Shown: one piece after another, positions 45,156-56,969 of the stretch
Position numbering within the stretch: position 1 is the first letter of the stretch
Layout: each line of letters begins with the position of its first letter
From: Limnoperna fortunei
Lineage: Eukaryota; Mollusca; Bivalvia; Mytilida; Modiolidae
Length of the DNA stretch: 64,000 bases
Assembly (NCBI GenBank): GCA_944474755.1
Contig: OX104114.1
Location: 22,281,220 to 22,345,219, forward strand
Direction of reading: 5' to 3'
Notes under the pieces: model-generated
Seen by the model: only the letters and a program-made list of their open reading frames with translations
Databases searched by the model: none
What the model was told of the DNA's origin: nothing
Translations under genes and position numbers: made by a program

Positions 45156-46263
45156 TATAAACTTAGAGCTTATGGTTTTCGTGGTGCTTTGTTGAACTGG
45201 TTTAATAGCTTTCTCTCCGGAAGAAATCAAAACGTGATAATAAACCAATCATCCTCTTCTTGCTGATATATTTAGGAGGATGTGCTCCAGGGTTCTGAAC
45301 TTGACCCTTTGCTTTTTATTGTGTATATCAAAGATATAGCTGATACACTTACCTCTCTCTGCAGACTATTTGCTGTATGAAGACAAAGAAGAAAACTACA
45401 AATGTTTTACAATCTTATACCCCCAAATATACAAAGTATGACAACATATCCTTTAAGAAATGGCGAAGATATTATTCTGCCTTTCTGCAGATTGTCTCTA
45501 ACTAAGGACTAATTTATACCTGCCACAATAACAAATTGGAACAGTCTTGACCATACAATTCGACATTCAAAGTCTCGTAGACAATTCAAAATGGAAATTA
45601 AAAAAAAACAAAAAAATTAGTAACAAATATATCCCGGAATATTTCTCATATGGACCAAGAAAAGTTTATATAATTTTAACCAAATTAAGATGCTTTGCGT
45701 AATTCCTAAATAATGACCTATGCAAAGCTAATATTACCACAGACTCCTCCTGTGGCTGTGGCTCTGCAACTCAAAATGCACAACACTACTTTTTTGAATG
45801 TCCACTGTATAAGGACTATAATGAATTACTAATCAATGATCTCTCTTGGTTACCTTATAATATAGATATTAACATTAACTTACTAGTTTTTGGAAAGACA
45901 GAGTTAACTATCGATAAAATAAATCTATATTTAACCATGTTTATGCATTTATAAAACGGTCTAAAAGATTTCTTATAGTTTAAGCACCATCGTAGCTTCG
46001 TAATCATCAACGCCTATATAGCAATATTTATTTCATATTTTGATACTTAGTGTACTTGTTATTACTCCTTTTCTTCAACCACACTTGTTCTTATTCATTT
46101 TATGTAGCTTATTATTATTATTTTTTTTTTATTATTTGCATGCTCGTTCATATAAATATAACATGTAAATATTGTATTTTGGAGAGGACTTCATAAGTAT
46201 GATTTACTTGTGTCCATTTTTTTATTAACAAATAAAATATGTTTAAACTAAACTAACTACCTG
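45144..46263. repeat. 12-bp target-site duplication around the LINE
   Basis: ACTAACTACCTG at 45,144-45,155 and at 46,252-46,263. The two copies join the halves of the SINE in the correct order. Confidence 0.88.
45156..46251 (+). pseudogene. LINE family A insertion, 5'-truncated, RT remnant
   Basis: It translates as LRAYGFRGALLNWFNSFLSG (RT domain 3), a VLQGSELDPLLFIVYIKDIA block corresponding to VPQGS-LGPLLFLIYIND, then LCRLFA where YADD should follow but is deleted. The downstream part reads LRNGEDIILPFCRLSLTKD, ATITNWNSLD, and CGCGSATQNAQHYFFECPLY. It ends AACAAATAAAATATGTTTAAA. Stops and the RT deletion make it inactive. It is embedded in a SINE with a 12-bp duplication. Confidence 0.88.
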
Positions 46264-46285
46264 AACCACTCGGCCACTGACGCCC
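46264..46285 (-). mobile_element. SINE head, separated part
   Basis: AACCACTCGGCCACTGACGC is the complement of the SINE 5' end and continues the SINE at 44,924-45,155 across the LINE insertion. Confidence 0.8.
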
Positions 46286-46824
46286 AAGGATGGTTGGAGT
46301 TGTTTAATTATGCAAAAGATGTTTTGTAGGAAATGGATTTTTCTGTCCCCGCGACAATAAGTCGGGGGGAGGGAGCTTATATATTTACCCTTGTTTATAA
46401 ATATTTTAACACATCAATGAGCTAGTTTTATCATTTTTAGGTAGCCGTTGGATGTAAACATAACTTTTCAAGTTAATAATTTGATATTAATTTATCTCGT
46501 TGCCTGAAAACGGGGTGGATGCACATAACATAAAACTTACAAATGAATAATTCGACAAAAGTGCATCAAAGTAAGGTCAAACATATTATACTATAGAAAA
46601 CAGGATCAATATTAAAAGGAAATCGCTCGCCTGATAGGTCACACTTATTTACATATTAAGGTCCAAGTAATCGTCAGTTCCAAGCCAATTATATGAGTAT
46701 TATAATGTATCGTATGTGACTCGTTCGTATATGATAACGTTTAAATTACGTTTTAAAAGTTATTTTTTCGGAATGATATTATTATTGTAAAGTTTTACTC
46801 AACTCGTATGGATGTAACTTTGCT
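46286..46824. other. Intergenic DNA, nothing recognised
   Basis: AT-rich with no gene or repeat that I can support. Confidence 0.5.
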
Positions 46825-46837
46825 AATAGCGAGCAAG

Positions 46838-47095
46838 GGGATCTCGGTGGCCGACTGCTTAAGGTAGTTCGTCTACTAATGATCACGTGGTCTGTCAACA
46901 CTGAGATTGTGGGTTCGATTCTCACTGCAGACAGGGTGTATTCGACTACACTCTTAAATATTGCCAGTTTTTCTACCGCAGGTCGGGGGTTCTCTCCGGG
47001 TACTCCGGCTTCCTCCCCCAATAAAAACTGGACGCCATGATATAGCTGAAAAATTGCTTAGTGGCTTTAAACAATATTCAAACAAACAAACAAAC
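46838..47095 (+). mobile_element. Full-length tRNA-derived SINE with perfect 13-bp TSD
   Basis: 258 bp, flanked by AATAGCGAGCAAG at 46,825-46,837 and 47,096-47,108. It opens GGGATCTCGGTGGCCGACTG (tRNA-like A box), has B box GTGGGTTCGATTCTCACTGC, a middle box TGCCAGTTTTTCTACCGCAG, a conserved AAAACTGGACGCCATGATAT and AGCTGAAAAATTGCTTAGTG tail, and ends CAAACAAACAAACAAAC. The best-preserved copy in the window and a recent insertion. It looks like the molluscan V-SINE (RUDI) type as I recall it; that name is inference. Confidence 0.93.
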
Positions 47096-47108
47096 AATAG
47101 CGAGCAAG

Positions 47109-47806
47109 TGTTCCCACTATCGGTAAGTGATTGCAAAGCTAGAACGCGACCGGGCGTGGATTTCCGACGATGAAAGGACAAACATATGATGAAAATAAAG
47201 GTCATCGTTATTGTTTGTAAAACAACAAAAATATATTTTTTAATTACATACTGTGCATTTCTAGTGTGAACACATAAATCTTTAATTTTGTGTTTTTATG
47301 GAGATGATATTAATATGAAATTACCTACACGAAGATCTAAAAATAACATTCACTGTATAATTAATCCTCAAATCAACATTGTTCAACGTACGAAATTGTT
47401 GCTGCTCTAGAAATAATCTAAAGTTGAACTTTTTAAATTCGAGAGCCACTTGTTACACTTGTTAGGAATACGACATGTACTCTTACCAGAACCTAGTCTT
47501 GTGATAGAACCTACAGCTTTGAATGACATGTTAACTTGTTTCATTATGAAACGACTTTAATGCACTGGATTCTCAAGTGATTTATAGTAGGTTACAATAA
47601 AACAAATATCTGTACAATACACCGGGAAATTTTTTAACCGGATAGTATACAGAAGAAAATACACGGATGCATATGATTGGACGTTATGGTGCTAAAAATA
47701 GAAAAAAACATTATTGATTGAAAATGTTTTATATTTGTGGGATATTTTTAGGAGCCTGTAAAATGGAGTTTTTTTTGCTAAAAAGATTTGTCAATAATAA
47801 AGTTTT
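47109..47806. other. Intergenic DNA, nothing recognised
   Basis: AT-rich, no supported feature. Confidence 0.5.
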
Positions 47807-47990
47807 ACATCTGTCAACACTACAGTCTCACTGCCGGCATGGTATCCAAGACTCGAATCTTGATTGACAATGAATGCCAGTTTTCCTACCGAAAGTCAAG
47901 GATACTATTCCTTCCTCGGAAAAAAACTGGACCCCATTATATAGACAAAAAATTGCTTAAAGTAGCATTAAAAACCAACATAAAAACAAC
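47807..47990 (+). mobile_element. Decayed SINE
   Basis: TGTCAACACTACAGTCTCAC, TGCCAGTTTTCCTACCGAAA and AAAACTGGACCCCATTATAT align with the SINE at 46,838-47,095. The tRNA-like head before the B box is missing. Confidence 0.8.
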
Positions 47991-48287
47991 TGTTTTCGGG
48001 GATTAAATTAAGGGGTGTTTGGAAATAAAGTCTTACTTGCATGTATCCACATATGGAAATTGCATGGCAAATTATTGGTTTATTTTAATCTATATGCCAT
48101 CAAGTGACGCGACATTCATAAGATTACGGAGTGCATATATACATAGAATATAGAATGTGTTGAAAGAAAAACAGTATTTACTTTATTTTTATAAGAAGAA
48201 GAAAATATCAAATTTTTGTGTGTGCGATGTTTCCCTTCATGATGACAATAAGATATAGGCATCCAATTAACAAGTTAACTAGTTTTT

Positions 48288-48900
48288 CAGTGGCCGTTCA
48301 TGTCACTGTTATGATGTTTCTATCGGCTTGCATTTTTCTTTCGTGATACTTTTTAAAAGCATCGCGATACAACAATTGCGACGCTTTTAACAGGTAACGC
48401 GATGCTTTTCACAAATATCGCAATATGTTTTTTCATCGCAATTCTTTTCAAAAGCATCACGATAGAGGAAAGCAAGCCGATAGAAACAATTGGTCAGCTA
48501 GATAAAAAGCATGCTGATGCGTTTTAAAAGTGAGCTGATACTTTTTACACTATGCATACAGTTTTGACAATCCCAATGCTTTTAACAAGTAACGCGATGT
48601 TTTTAACAATTATCGCGATGCTTTTTTATTTTATGCATGTTTTTTTCATCGTGATGCTTTTCAAAAACATCGCTGTACTTTTCAAAAGCAGCATGGTGGA
48701 AGAAAGCAAACAGATAGAACCATCACAATTGTCACACGATCGGTCAGGTAGATGAAAAAAGCAAGCCGATGCGTTTTAAAAGTGAGCAGATATTTTTTAC
48801 ACTATGCATACAGCTTGACAATCGCGATGCTTTCAACAAATATCGCGATGCTTTTCAAAAGCCGATAGAAACATCACAATTGTGACATGAACGGCCACTG
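48288..48900. mobile_element. Foldback element with GCGATGCTTTT tandem core
   Basis: Inverted termini of about 43 bp: CAGTGGCCGTTCATGTCACT...GAAACATCGGCTTG-like on the left, and its complement on the right (CAAAAGCCGATAGAAACATC...GACATGAACGGCCACTG). Between them GCGATGCTTTTNAAA and its reverse AAAAGCATCGCGAT alternate many times, with an internal duplication of the segment AAGTGAGC(T/A)GATA...ACTATGCATACAG (48,528 and 48,778). No transposase and no clear target duplication. Same design as the 4.3-5.6 kb element but unrelated sequence. Confidence 0.85.
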
Positions 48901-49937
48901 ATATGTACCTTTAGCACTGTGTCAATCCAATGAAGTCAAAGTGTACGAGACAATCAATGAAGAAAGTTTAAAAGACACAATTTGGACTGAATGTTCCTCA
49001 TGTTAACTTTTGTTTTCGTACATTTGTAAGTATAGTATGTGATTTTAATATAAACTCCAGAAGAGTTGAATTAAAACCATTTTACTCTGAATCAATACAG
49101 AAACAAAGCAAGTCGAATGATTGCCTAGATCTACTGGTAAAAGACTATATTCTTGTTTAACAACACACATTCAAAATTACAAGCTACACATCTTTTTTCC
49201 ATGTTTGTCCTTACAACTGTATTATTACTACCCTATAAATTTGCTGATGAAAACTGTTAGGTCCGATGGTGAAACCATTTAGGATGGTATTGATCTATAT
49301 TTGAAGGGACGGGTGTATTTTCTTGTATTATTTTGTCTTATATTAGTCAAACAGATTTTATCTCTATTTTTCTTATCAGCTATTGTTAGGCCTGTTCAAC
49401 ATTTAAATCAGCTTGTGTTTGAGCGTAGTGTGTTTCCATTCAATGTCTTGAATATTCTGTTGCAATACTTCAACAACGGCGAAGATAAGATTGAGCAGAT
49501 GCAAAAAACCGTCAGTTATTTTAGGTGAAAGGATTCACCAGGTAGTGATGCTGTCGAGGCATGGCACGGGAACCAATGACCAATGACAAATAACAACAAC
49601 GATAAAATACTGGTTACAAATCGCCAATTATTTCATCAAATCCTTTTACACTATTTGGTAACACCTAAAATTAACAATAAAAGATTATCACAAGTTCGAC
49701 CAAAATACACATTCATGAAGATAAATTTAAAAAAAATATATATCGTGGAAAAATGAAAGTAGAATGTTAACAGAAATATACCAATATTACTAAAAATAAA
49801 CTTACAGTTCGCGGAAATAATAATTAAAGTTTTTCATACAAATTACACACAATTTGTAAACTTAAGACGGTAGTTAGTATACACAATGAGAACCACTGTT
49901 CTGAAATCCTACTATGGCGGATGTGACACGTGTTAAA
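48901..49937. other. Intergenic DNA with one unassigned frame
   Basis: A frame at 49,301-49,528 encodes a hydrophobic start followed by RPVQHLNQLVFERSVFPFNV, which looks protein-like but matches no family I know. No splice context was resolved. Confidence 0.4.
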
Positions 49938-49942
49938 CTTAA

Positions 49943-50434
49943 GGCATAACAGTAGTAAATGTGTACCAGTAACAAGTTACCAGATTGTGTACCTGTGTAC
50001 CAGTAACAAGTTACCAGATTGTGTACCCTACATTAAGTACAGTACTGAATACTTTGTTGTGTTCTGATTTGGTAAATAGTGGTTAGATGTGTACAATTTT
50101 TTAGCTGTAAGCTCCTGCATAAATTAAGTTTTAAAAAGTGGTAAAATTTTTCTCAGATCTTGCAAGATAAAATTTTGGTAATTTTTTAAACAATGTAGTA
50201 TTTTTACATTCACTGCATTAGAAATTGCATGTAAAAGTGGGAGCGTCTCAAAATGTTCTAACTAGCGAAAAAAGGAATTGGTCACGGATATATATGGCAT
50301 ATATTTTTTAAATGGTAAATGAAAGTTTATTAATTTCCTAGTCCAGGTAAATGCTGATCAATGTTAGAAAGGTATGCAAATCACAGTAATGTTAGTGTTT
50401 TCGACTATAGCCAAAACATTTACTACTGTGCTAC
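49943..50434. repeat. Terminal direct repeat, left copy (492 bp)
   Basis: Begins GGCATAACAGTAGTAAATGT. It contains an extra 34-bp internal duplication (TGTACCAGTAACAAGTTACC...) that the right copy lacks; otherwise I noticed one substitution (TTTCCTAG here, TTTCATAG on the right). Confidence 0.92.
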
Positions 50435-51679
50435 CTATATGTCAGATGATGTTTTGTGGAAATTTATTTCTGAGAGTACATCAAGGTTATTTTTTGCATA
50501 GATTGTGGTATATCTTGTTGAAACTAACTGAAGGCAGCACTCAAAAAGAAGGTATTGTCCAATGGACACTATAAAAACTGCTAAGTCAGCACTTTTTGCA
50601 TTTTTCTATATACACATATTAAAAAACCACACACAATCACAGTAAAGTGTTCTCCTCTCTTTCTTCCATTTAAACTTTCTTTCTGTATGGTCATCTTAAC
50701 TTTTCGCAATGAATTGGGCATATTCATGGGCATACAATTATATTTCGATAAAAAAAATTAGGCCAAAAATAGTGTAAATTTTAAACCGTACTGATCAGTT
50801 TGAACTTTGGATCAATTTCTCCCAAAGTTTTGATATGACAATGAAAACCTTTGGCTGAAAACTAGATTTTGTCCCCAATTGCTGAATTTAGGGCAACAAT
50901 AAAGCAAATTAATAGGAACAAGTTCAAATTGTTAAAAATTTTTAGTCCAAAATAAGCAAAAATTAGCCAAAAATGGTAATGTATTGTCTATAAAAGTGAT
51001 TATTGTGCACATGATTTAACAAAACCTGTTCAACAGATGGTTTGTAAAGGCATAATTAGGGTCAAAATATCCAACTTAAAAGAGAAAACAAATTTCCTTT
51101 ACTTAAGTAGCATTTTTTGTGGAATTAAGTGTTATCAACAGCCTTTGAGTGAAATATTGGTACTTTTATTTCGCACTAATTGAAGGTATAAAACAGGTTA
51201 AATTAAAATTTGTTCATTTATTTGTACTTGTTTAATAGGTTTCTTGTCTACAAGCACCATCCTGTTAATTTGAAGCCACTTTGAAACAATTTAGGGGTCA
51301 ATATGGCATAGTGTAAAAGATAGAGGGGTCAGCTATTGAAAGCCACCATATCTTAGTGGGCCAGCATAGATTGGGCTGGCCAATAGTATAATATAAGGCT
51401 AGTGCATTTAAAATGTATCTGTTATAGAACATTGATATTATTTTCTTATTTAAAAGTGCAGGGGCAGTGACAGTAAAGCAAATTTTTATTCTGAAGATGT
51501 CTTCAAACACATGTTAGATACATATGCAATTTTTCTCCTTGGGTAGGGCTAAAGAATAGAAGAATTTTTCAAGAACACTTTGAATACCAATATATCTTTT
51601 ATAGATTTTAATTCAAATATGACCTATGTACTTGATGTAGAAATATTGGCTAAATTGGTTCTCTTGCAAACTTGGTATA

Positions 51680-52137
51680 GGCATAACAGTAGTAAATGTG
51701 TACCAGTAACAAGTTACCAGATTGTGTACCCTACATTAAGTACAGTACTGAATACTTTGTTGTGTTCTGATTTGGTAAATAGTGGTTAGATGTGTACAAT
51801 TTTTTAGCTGTAAGCTCCTGCATAAATTAAGTTTTAAAAAGTGGTAAAATTTTTCTCAGATCTTGCAAGATAAAATTTTGGTAATTTTTTAAACAATGTA
51901 GTATTTTTACATTCACTGCATTAGAAATTGCATGTAAAAGTGGGAGCGTCTCAAAATGTTCTAACTAGCGAAAAAAGGAATTGGTCACGGATATATATGG
52001 CATATATTTTTTAAATGGTAAATGAAAGTTTATTAATTTCATAGTCCAGGTAAATGCTGATCAATGTTAGAAAGGTATGCAAATCACAGTAATGTTAGTG
52101 TTTTCGACTATAGCCAAAACATTTACTACTGTGCTAC
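51680..52137. repeat. Terminal direct repeat, right copy (458 bp)
   Basis: Matches the left copy nearly base for base over its full length, ending CTACTGTGCTAC. High identity implies a recent event. Confidence 0.92.
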
Positions 52138-52440
52138 CTTAATTACTATATATAACGGAAGACAAAATAAGAACTGAATAACAAATTAGCGAAACGGAAC
52201 ATGCTAAATCTGTTTTTGCGGTCGAGAGATTACCAGCTGAAATTATACATGACATACCTAATACCCGTAGTTCGGTATAGATAACGACCTGAAATGATTG
52301 TTTTCGAATGAAATTCGTCGTCGTGTGCTTTTACATTACTTACAATTTAACCGATGCAATTCTAGCATGACACTTATAAATATAAATATGACCTTTGTGA
52401 TCATTCGTTGGATCGTAACAGTTTCTTCACATACTGGACG

Positions 52441-52989
52441 ATGAGCACAGAAAAGCTACACCCCATAGATAACGTGAAACAGGCATCTGCTCCATCAAAC
52501 GTTTATCAGAATGTGACAATTTTTTTGCATTCGTGTGGAATTCGACGGAGAAAAACAATTAAGTGTATGGGATTTATTATTTTCCAAAACACACACAGAT
52601 TCAGCGACGGAATTAATTTTAAAAGAAGTAATAATTCATCAGAACATACAAATATAGTTTGCAAAATTTATCTGAAGTATGCAGAAAAGCAAAGTATGTT
52701 ATTATTGAGAAAAAAAATTCCTTTGCAAAACTTCACAAACCATCTATTTATGACTGGTTACTGCTTATGCAGAAATCTATACTGTGAATTAAATTCCATG
52801 GTAAGATATAAGTGTTTTGTTATATTAAAATACCATTTGACCTTGATGTTATTTATCATGTTATATTTTTTTAAGGCCTATTCTCTACGTCAGAAACTAG
52901 TAAAACGAAGAGCCAGATTGACTTCGTTTGATATTCACCACACGGCCGAGAATTTACAAGTATCAAGCTTTAGTATCCCTCCTAAGTGA
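52441..52989 (+). CDS. Uncharacterised frame, possibly two exons upstream of the PC-esterase copy
   Basis: Reads 182 codons from ATG 52,441 (first in-frame ATG) to TGA. A donor-like ATG|GTAAGA at 52,801 and an acceptor TTTTTTTAAG at 52,875 would remove 75 bp and join NLYCELNSM to AYSLRQKLVKRRARLTS. The part after the acceptor is duplicated at 60,207-60,300, where a peptide HHTTQNIQVAS parallels HHTAENLQVSS here, so this part was once coding. The segment LLLRKKIPLQNFTNHLFMTG faintly resembles a TNF-homology strand pair, but that is too weak to name. It may be a remnant. Confidence 0.4.
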   Translation: MSTEKLHPIDNVKQASAPSNVYQNVTIFLHSCGIRRRKTIKCMGFIIFQNTHRFSDGINFKRSNNSSEHTNIVCKIYLKYAEKQSMLLLRKKIPLQNFTNHLFMTGYCLCRNLYCELNSMVRYKCFVILKYHLTLMLFIMLYFFKAYSLRQKLVKRRARLTSFDIHHTAENLQVSSFSIPPK

Positions 52990-53119
52990 CAAAGGAAGAC
53001 AATCCGAAAAAATGTATACTGGCAGTAACTTACCCCGAAATAGATCCGATAATGAGGAAGAAATTATATGAATAATATTTTTAGTTTGTATTCTAAATAC
53101 TCGGATTTATTTGAAGGAA

Positions 53120-53975
53120 ATGAATACAAAATCTTTTTCAAAAATATTTGTGTTTCTTGTAACATGTTGTTTAATTTTGTTTGCGATTTTTGTATTTACT
53201 CTAAATTACACGTATGTACAAAACACGTATATCAAAGATTGTAAAATTCAAAACGAAAGATTTATAATTGGAAACATAATTGTATTGCACAACAAGTGTC
53301 AGCGTTCGTTTATACTTGTAGTATCTACTAATAGAACATTATACGCACTATTACGTGTTTCAGGATGTACGATGCAAACTATTGTTATTTGAATACAACA
53401 GAAACAATACGAATTGTTATGTTTCCTAGGAGATTCACATATGCGAAATACTGTAAACGCAGTAGCACAATGTGTTTCAAATGTTGCACAACGCAACAAG
53501 GATGTATCTGAAACTTCAAACCTTAAATATTTCGAAATCCTCTATGAACAGGACTTAAACAATCATGTTCGAAAATTAACGAGTTGCACTAAAATTATCT
53601 TAAATTTTGGACAGTGGTATGCTGGTCGGCCGGAAATTTTTTTTTACTGTTCTGGATTACCAAAAGGCTATTTTCTGTTGCTTTAAAAAAATTTCCGTAC
53701 AAAAGTAAACTGATTTGGATGACAACGGACCCTTTTCCAATTACTAAAAGATTAGGAAAATGCCCTCCAACGGATTGGCGTTTACCCCATGTACTTGCAC
53801 AGTTTAATAATATAGAGAGGACAGTCTTTACAGAAAAAAAGTACAAGTATGGGATACGTATTCAATATTAAAACATATGTTTGACATTTCATTTGACTTT
53901 GCTCTTTACTCAGACGATGTGAGCAAACCTATCATTCCTTATACTTATGACATACTTAGAACTCTTTTAGAATAA
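53120..53975 (+). pseudogene. PC-esterase/NXPE-like type II membrane protein, copy A (decayed)
   Basis: Starts MNTKSFSKIFVFLVTCCLIL, a signal-anchor helix, followed by a lumenal part (CQRSFIL, LYALLRVSGCTMQT). The frame then breaks: one extra T plus loss of about 290 bp relative to copy B (junction near 53,390-53,411). Catalytic block GDSHMRNTVN follows in another frame, then ILNFGQWYAGRP. A T-run at 53,637-53,646 shifts frame again before LIWMTTDPFPITKRLGKCPP. A third shift near 53,840 leads to VWDTYSILKHMFDISFDFAL and a stop at 53,973. PC-esterases use Ser in GDS and a C-terminal DxxH; here that motif is DFAL, so the histidine is lost (CAT to CTT). Not expected to be functional. Confidence 0.85.
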
Positions 53976-54239
53976 ATTTTCGGTGACAACATATGTTCAT
54001 CTATGTTGTTTACTTTTAAATAGATTATGGTTAATATTGTTCTTACTCCTAAAATTAGTATTTTCTTTGTTTTAATTAACTGCTTACAACACAAATATAT
54101 ATATATATATATATATCACCATACACTTATCAAATATGTTCTTATCATTCAATCAGTTATGCATTATCATGATGTTACAACTTATTTACCACTTATTGAT
54201 TGAAACCTATTATAAGAACTTCAATTGTCAATATGTCTT
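53976..54239. repeat. 3' flank of copy A with TA microsatellite
   Basis: A (TA)n run at 54,094-54,116. The rest is AT-rich. Confidence 0.7.
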
Positions 54240-54910
54240 TTATAATGAATGAAAATCTTTGTTGTTGAAATGTTATAGTTAGACTGATTTGTGTCTTTCC
54301 ACTTTTGTTACTTAAAATAAAAAACAAATAAAATAATTTAAAAAAAACTAATACATTTTGGATTTCATTATACTCTTGAAGATATTGTAGCTAGCGAATC
54401 CGTGTATCTATATGATGAGTGAGTGTACATGTATTCAATTTGTATACTGATGGTTAAATACTAATGTCAAAAAAAGTTTTTCATGACAGCTGGACATTGT
54501 TCTGCAATATAGCCGTTTTGTCATTTTAGAAACATGACAGTCAAATTGACTTAATTCTCCCGTTTCATAGGATAGTATACTGTCAGTTAAAAATTGTATG
54601 TATAGCCATGTACAACGTGTTTTCTGTAAAAAAAAAACTTGTGTGAGAGTTATTCGCCTTCTGACACGATGTTTTCAAAATATCTGCATGGACGATCAGA
54701 CCAATTTTGAACGGCCAAGAATGTCTTGAAAAATCGGGTCTCTTTTTAAAATTTAAGAGGGTGGTGTTAAGTTATTACCGCATAGGAGCAAATTTAAGTT
54801 TAAGAGCGATCTTACACGTAAGTACGCCAAAGAATCTTTGTAAATATAAAAACCGCCGTTACTTACGTTACGTTTACATTTATAAGAATATACTTGCAGA
54901 TACGTTTTTA
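54240..54910. repeat. Duplicated 3' flank of the PC-esterase unit, copy A
   Basis: TAGCTAGCGAATCCGTGT, GTGTACATGTATTCAATTTG, TGTATGTATAGCCATGTACA and ATATCTGCATGGACGATCA recur at 62,231-62,380 and 63,640-64,000. The duplication therefore includes 3' DNA as well as the gene. Confidence 0.85.
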
Positions 54911-56969
54911 TAATATGCGTAAAGATGTTATGGATGTAACTTTTAAGAAAGTTTTATTTGGATCCCCCACGCAAATCATACTACCGTTTTCATATTGTGT
55001 CAGCTTATGTATTCTTTTAAAGTATTGCCAATAATAAATATTTGATTGTCTCTGATCTGAAATTTATCAAAACTTTGTTTAATTTTGTCTTCATTTTAAA
55101 CATCATGCTTTTAGCATGACTATGGTCAAATCTTCTCTCCTCTTTATATATCTAACGTTGATTGTTTCAACCCATTAGAATTATACCATTTCATTCTGGT
55201 CTTTTAAAAGCACCAATGATAATAATATTGTTTGATATAAGATTATGGGTCGCCATAAGGAACACAACGTCGAATTCCTCAACAACAATGCAATGTAATT
55301 AAGTTTATTTCTGAGACGTCTAATATTAACAAATAACGTAATTTGTGTCGAATGTACCACTTTCGTCTTTGTTAAAAATAATAAACTGATGAGTTACAAA
55401 ACAAAAGAAATAACAGAAATTTGGACCTGAACCTGATTAACGAAATAGTAAAAATACCCATATACCTTGTATTAACCAGTGAAAAATATCATATGAATTG
55501 AATGATATATTTTTAACTTTTCCACAACAAACCTTTCACAATTGTAATGATGAGCCTGTAACAATTCTACGTGATACAATATTATTACCAATTATCAAAG
55601 GTAAAGCAAATTACTATAATAGGCAAGGGCTAATTGATTAAAGTTTAATACAATACAAAAAAGAAGGCTTAGAGTTGTCACACTGCACAGTGTGGAGTAA
55701 ATCCTAATTCAATGAACACAAACAAGAATATACAAGATAAAAAAACCTTTTCCATCGATTTCGTATGCAAATACTTTGCGAATAAAAATAAGGGAAACGT
55801 TTATATTAGCAAGAAAACTACAGACAGGTTAATTTACATGTAATACAGTTGCCGTCTGCAGTTCTCTGGAAAGAGGAAGTTGCGCAAGAGCGATTGGACG
55901 AGAGCCCTTAAAGGCGTTAGACTAGGTTTGTAATTTCGGCACTTCATGCGCGTTCTGAACTTGCTGTGACTGCATTCCATTCCAATGAAACTGAATTTAT
56001 AAAATTTAATTTTTGACAGCTGTCGTTTGAATCCTACGACACTGAGGTTCAAACAATATATTGTGCTAGCAATATTTCGATTACCATACTTTTTTTTATA
56101 AAGGGGGTTCGATGGCACCCTTCGTTCCGACAACCCAGTATACATTAAGTAATTGATTTAATCAAAGCATGAGAACGTGCAGATACTGCCAAAATACTGA
56201 ACAATATGGAAACTGACAAATAATTGACTTTCTAACTGACAAATCTGATAATTCTAAAGCAGGACAAGACGATGTAAAAGAAAAAGTCTTGGACTTAAAA
56301 CAATGCAAGAAGCCACTCATTACCAACAGTGTGCGGTACATTTTTGGAAAACCATGGGGACACAGATGACAACGAATCTGTAAACGACCTTAGACTGGTG
56401 GAGAGGAAATGAGTTCTTATTTCGATATTTGGCTGTGCCGAATTGTAGCATGGACAATGGATTTATTATTCAATTGAATTTTGATATTTGAGCTGCATTT
56501 AAAAAGCAGTTTCATATAGAATTGATAAATAAATTTATTTGTATAATTTGTTAAATGTATTGGCTATTTTTCAGCTGATTGTGAAAAGCAGATTTCTGGA
56601 CTATTTTATGGGTGTTTTTGAGTTTCATTGAGTACCCTTTGGGGTTTCTAAATTTGCGAAAAATTAAATCTAACATGACACCCCGAAAATTTAATGTGAT
56701 AAAGCTGAAATTATTTCTCTCGTTTTTATGGGTCTCTCATTACTCAACGAAATGTGGTGCCTAATTGAGAGCAAAAATGTTAATAGGTTTCCTTATACGC
56801 AAATAATTGCCCCATTTCTAGTTTTACATGATTCATCTCCACTTTTACTTCCGGTTGAAATAAACTGCGGCTGTCACTGAAGGACTATGATATTTGAAAT
56901 AAAGATTTTGTATTATTTTTATTAATTACCGGAAGTTTACAACCATGCAACTGTTAAAACAAAGTCGGG
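54911..56969. other. AT-rich intergenic DNA
   Basis: No gene or mobile element recognised. A minus-strand frame of 103 codons at 55,834-56,145 has no domain. Confidence 0.45.

Larger units (their letters stand above)
49943..52137. mobile_element. 2.2-kb element with long terminal direct repeats, CTTAA-flanked
   Basis: Near-identical direct repeats at 49,943-50,434 and 51,680-52,137 flank a 1.25-kb non-coding interior. CTTAA is present immediately outside both ends (49,938-49,942 and 52,138-52,142). This fits a non-autonomous LTR element with a 5-bp duplication. However, ends are GG...AC rather than TG...CA, and no primer-binding or polypurine site is evident. The alternatives are a local tandem duplication or a TTAA-targeting DNA element. 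Confidence 0.65.
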
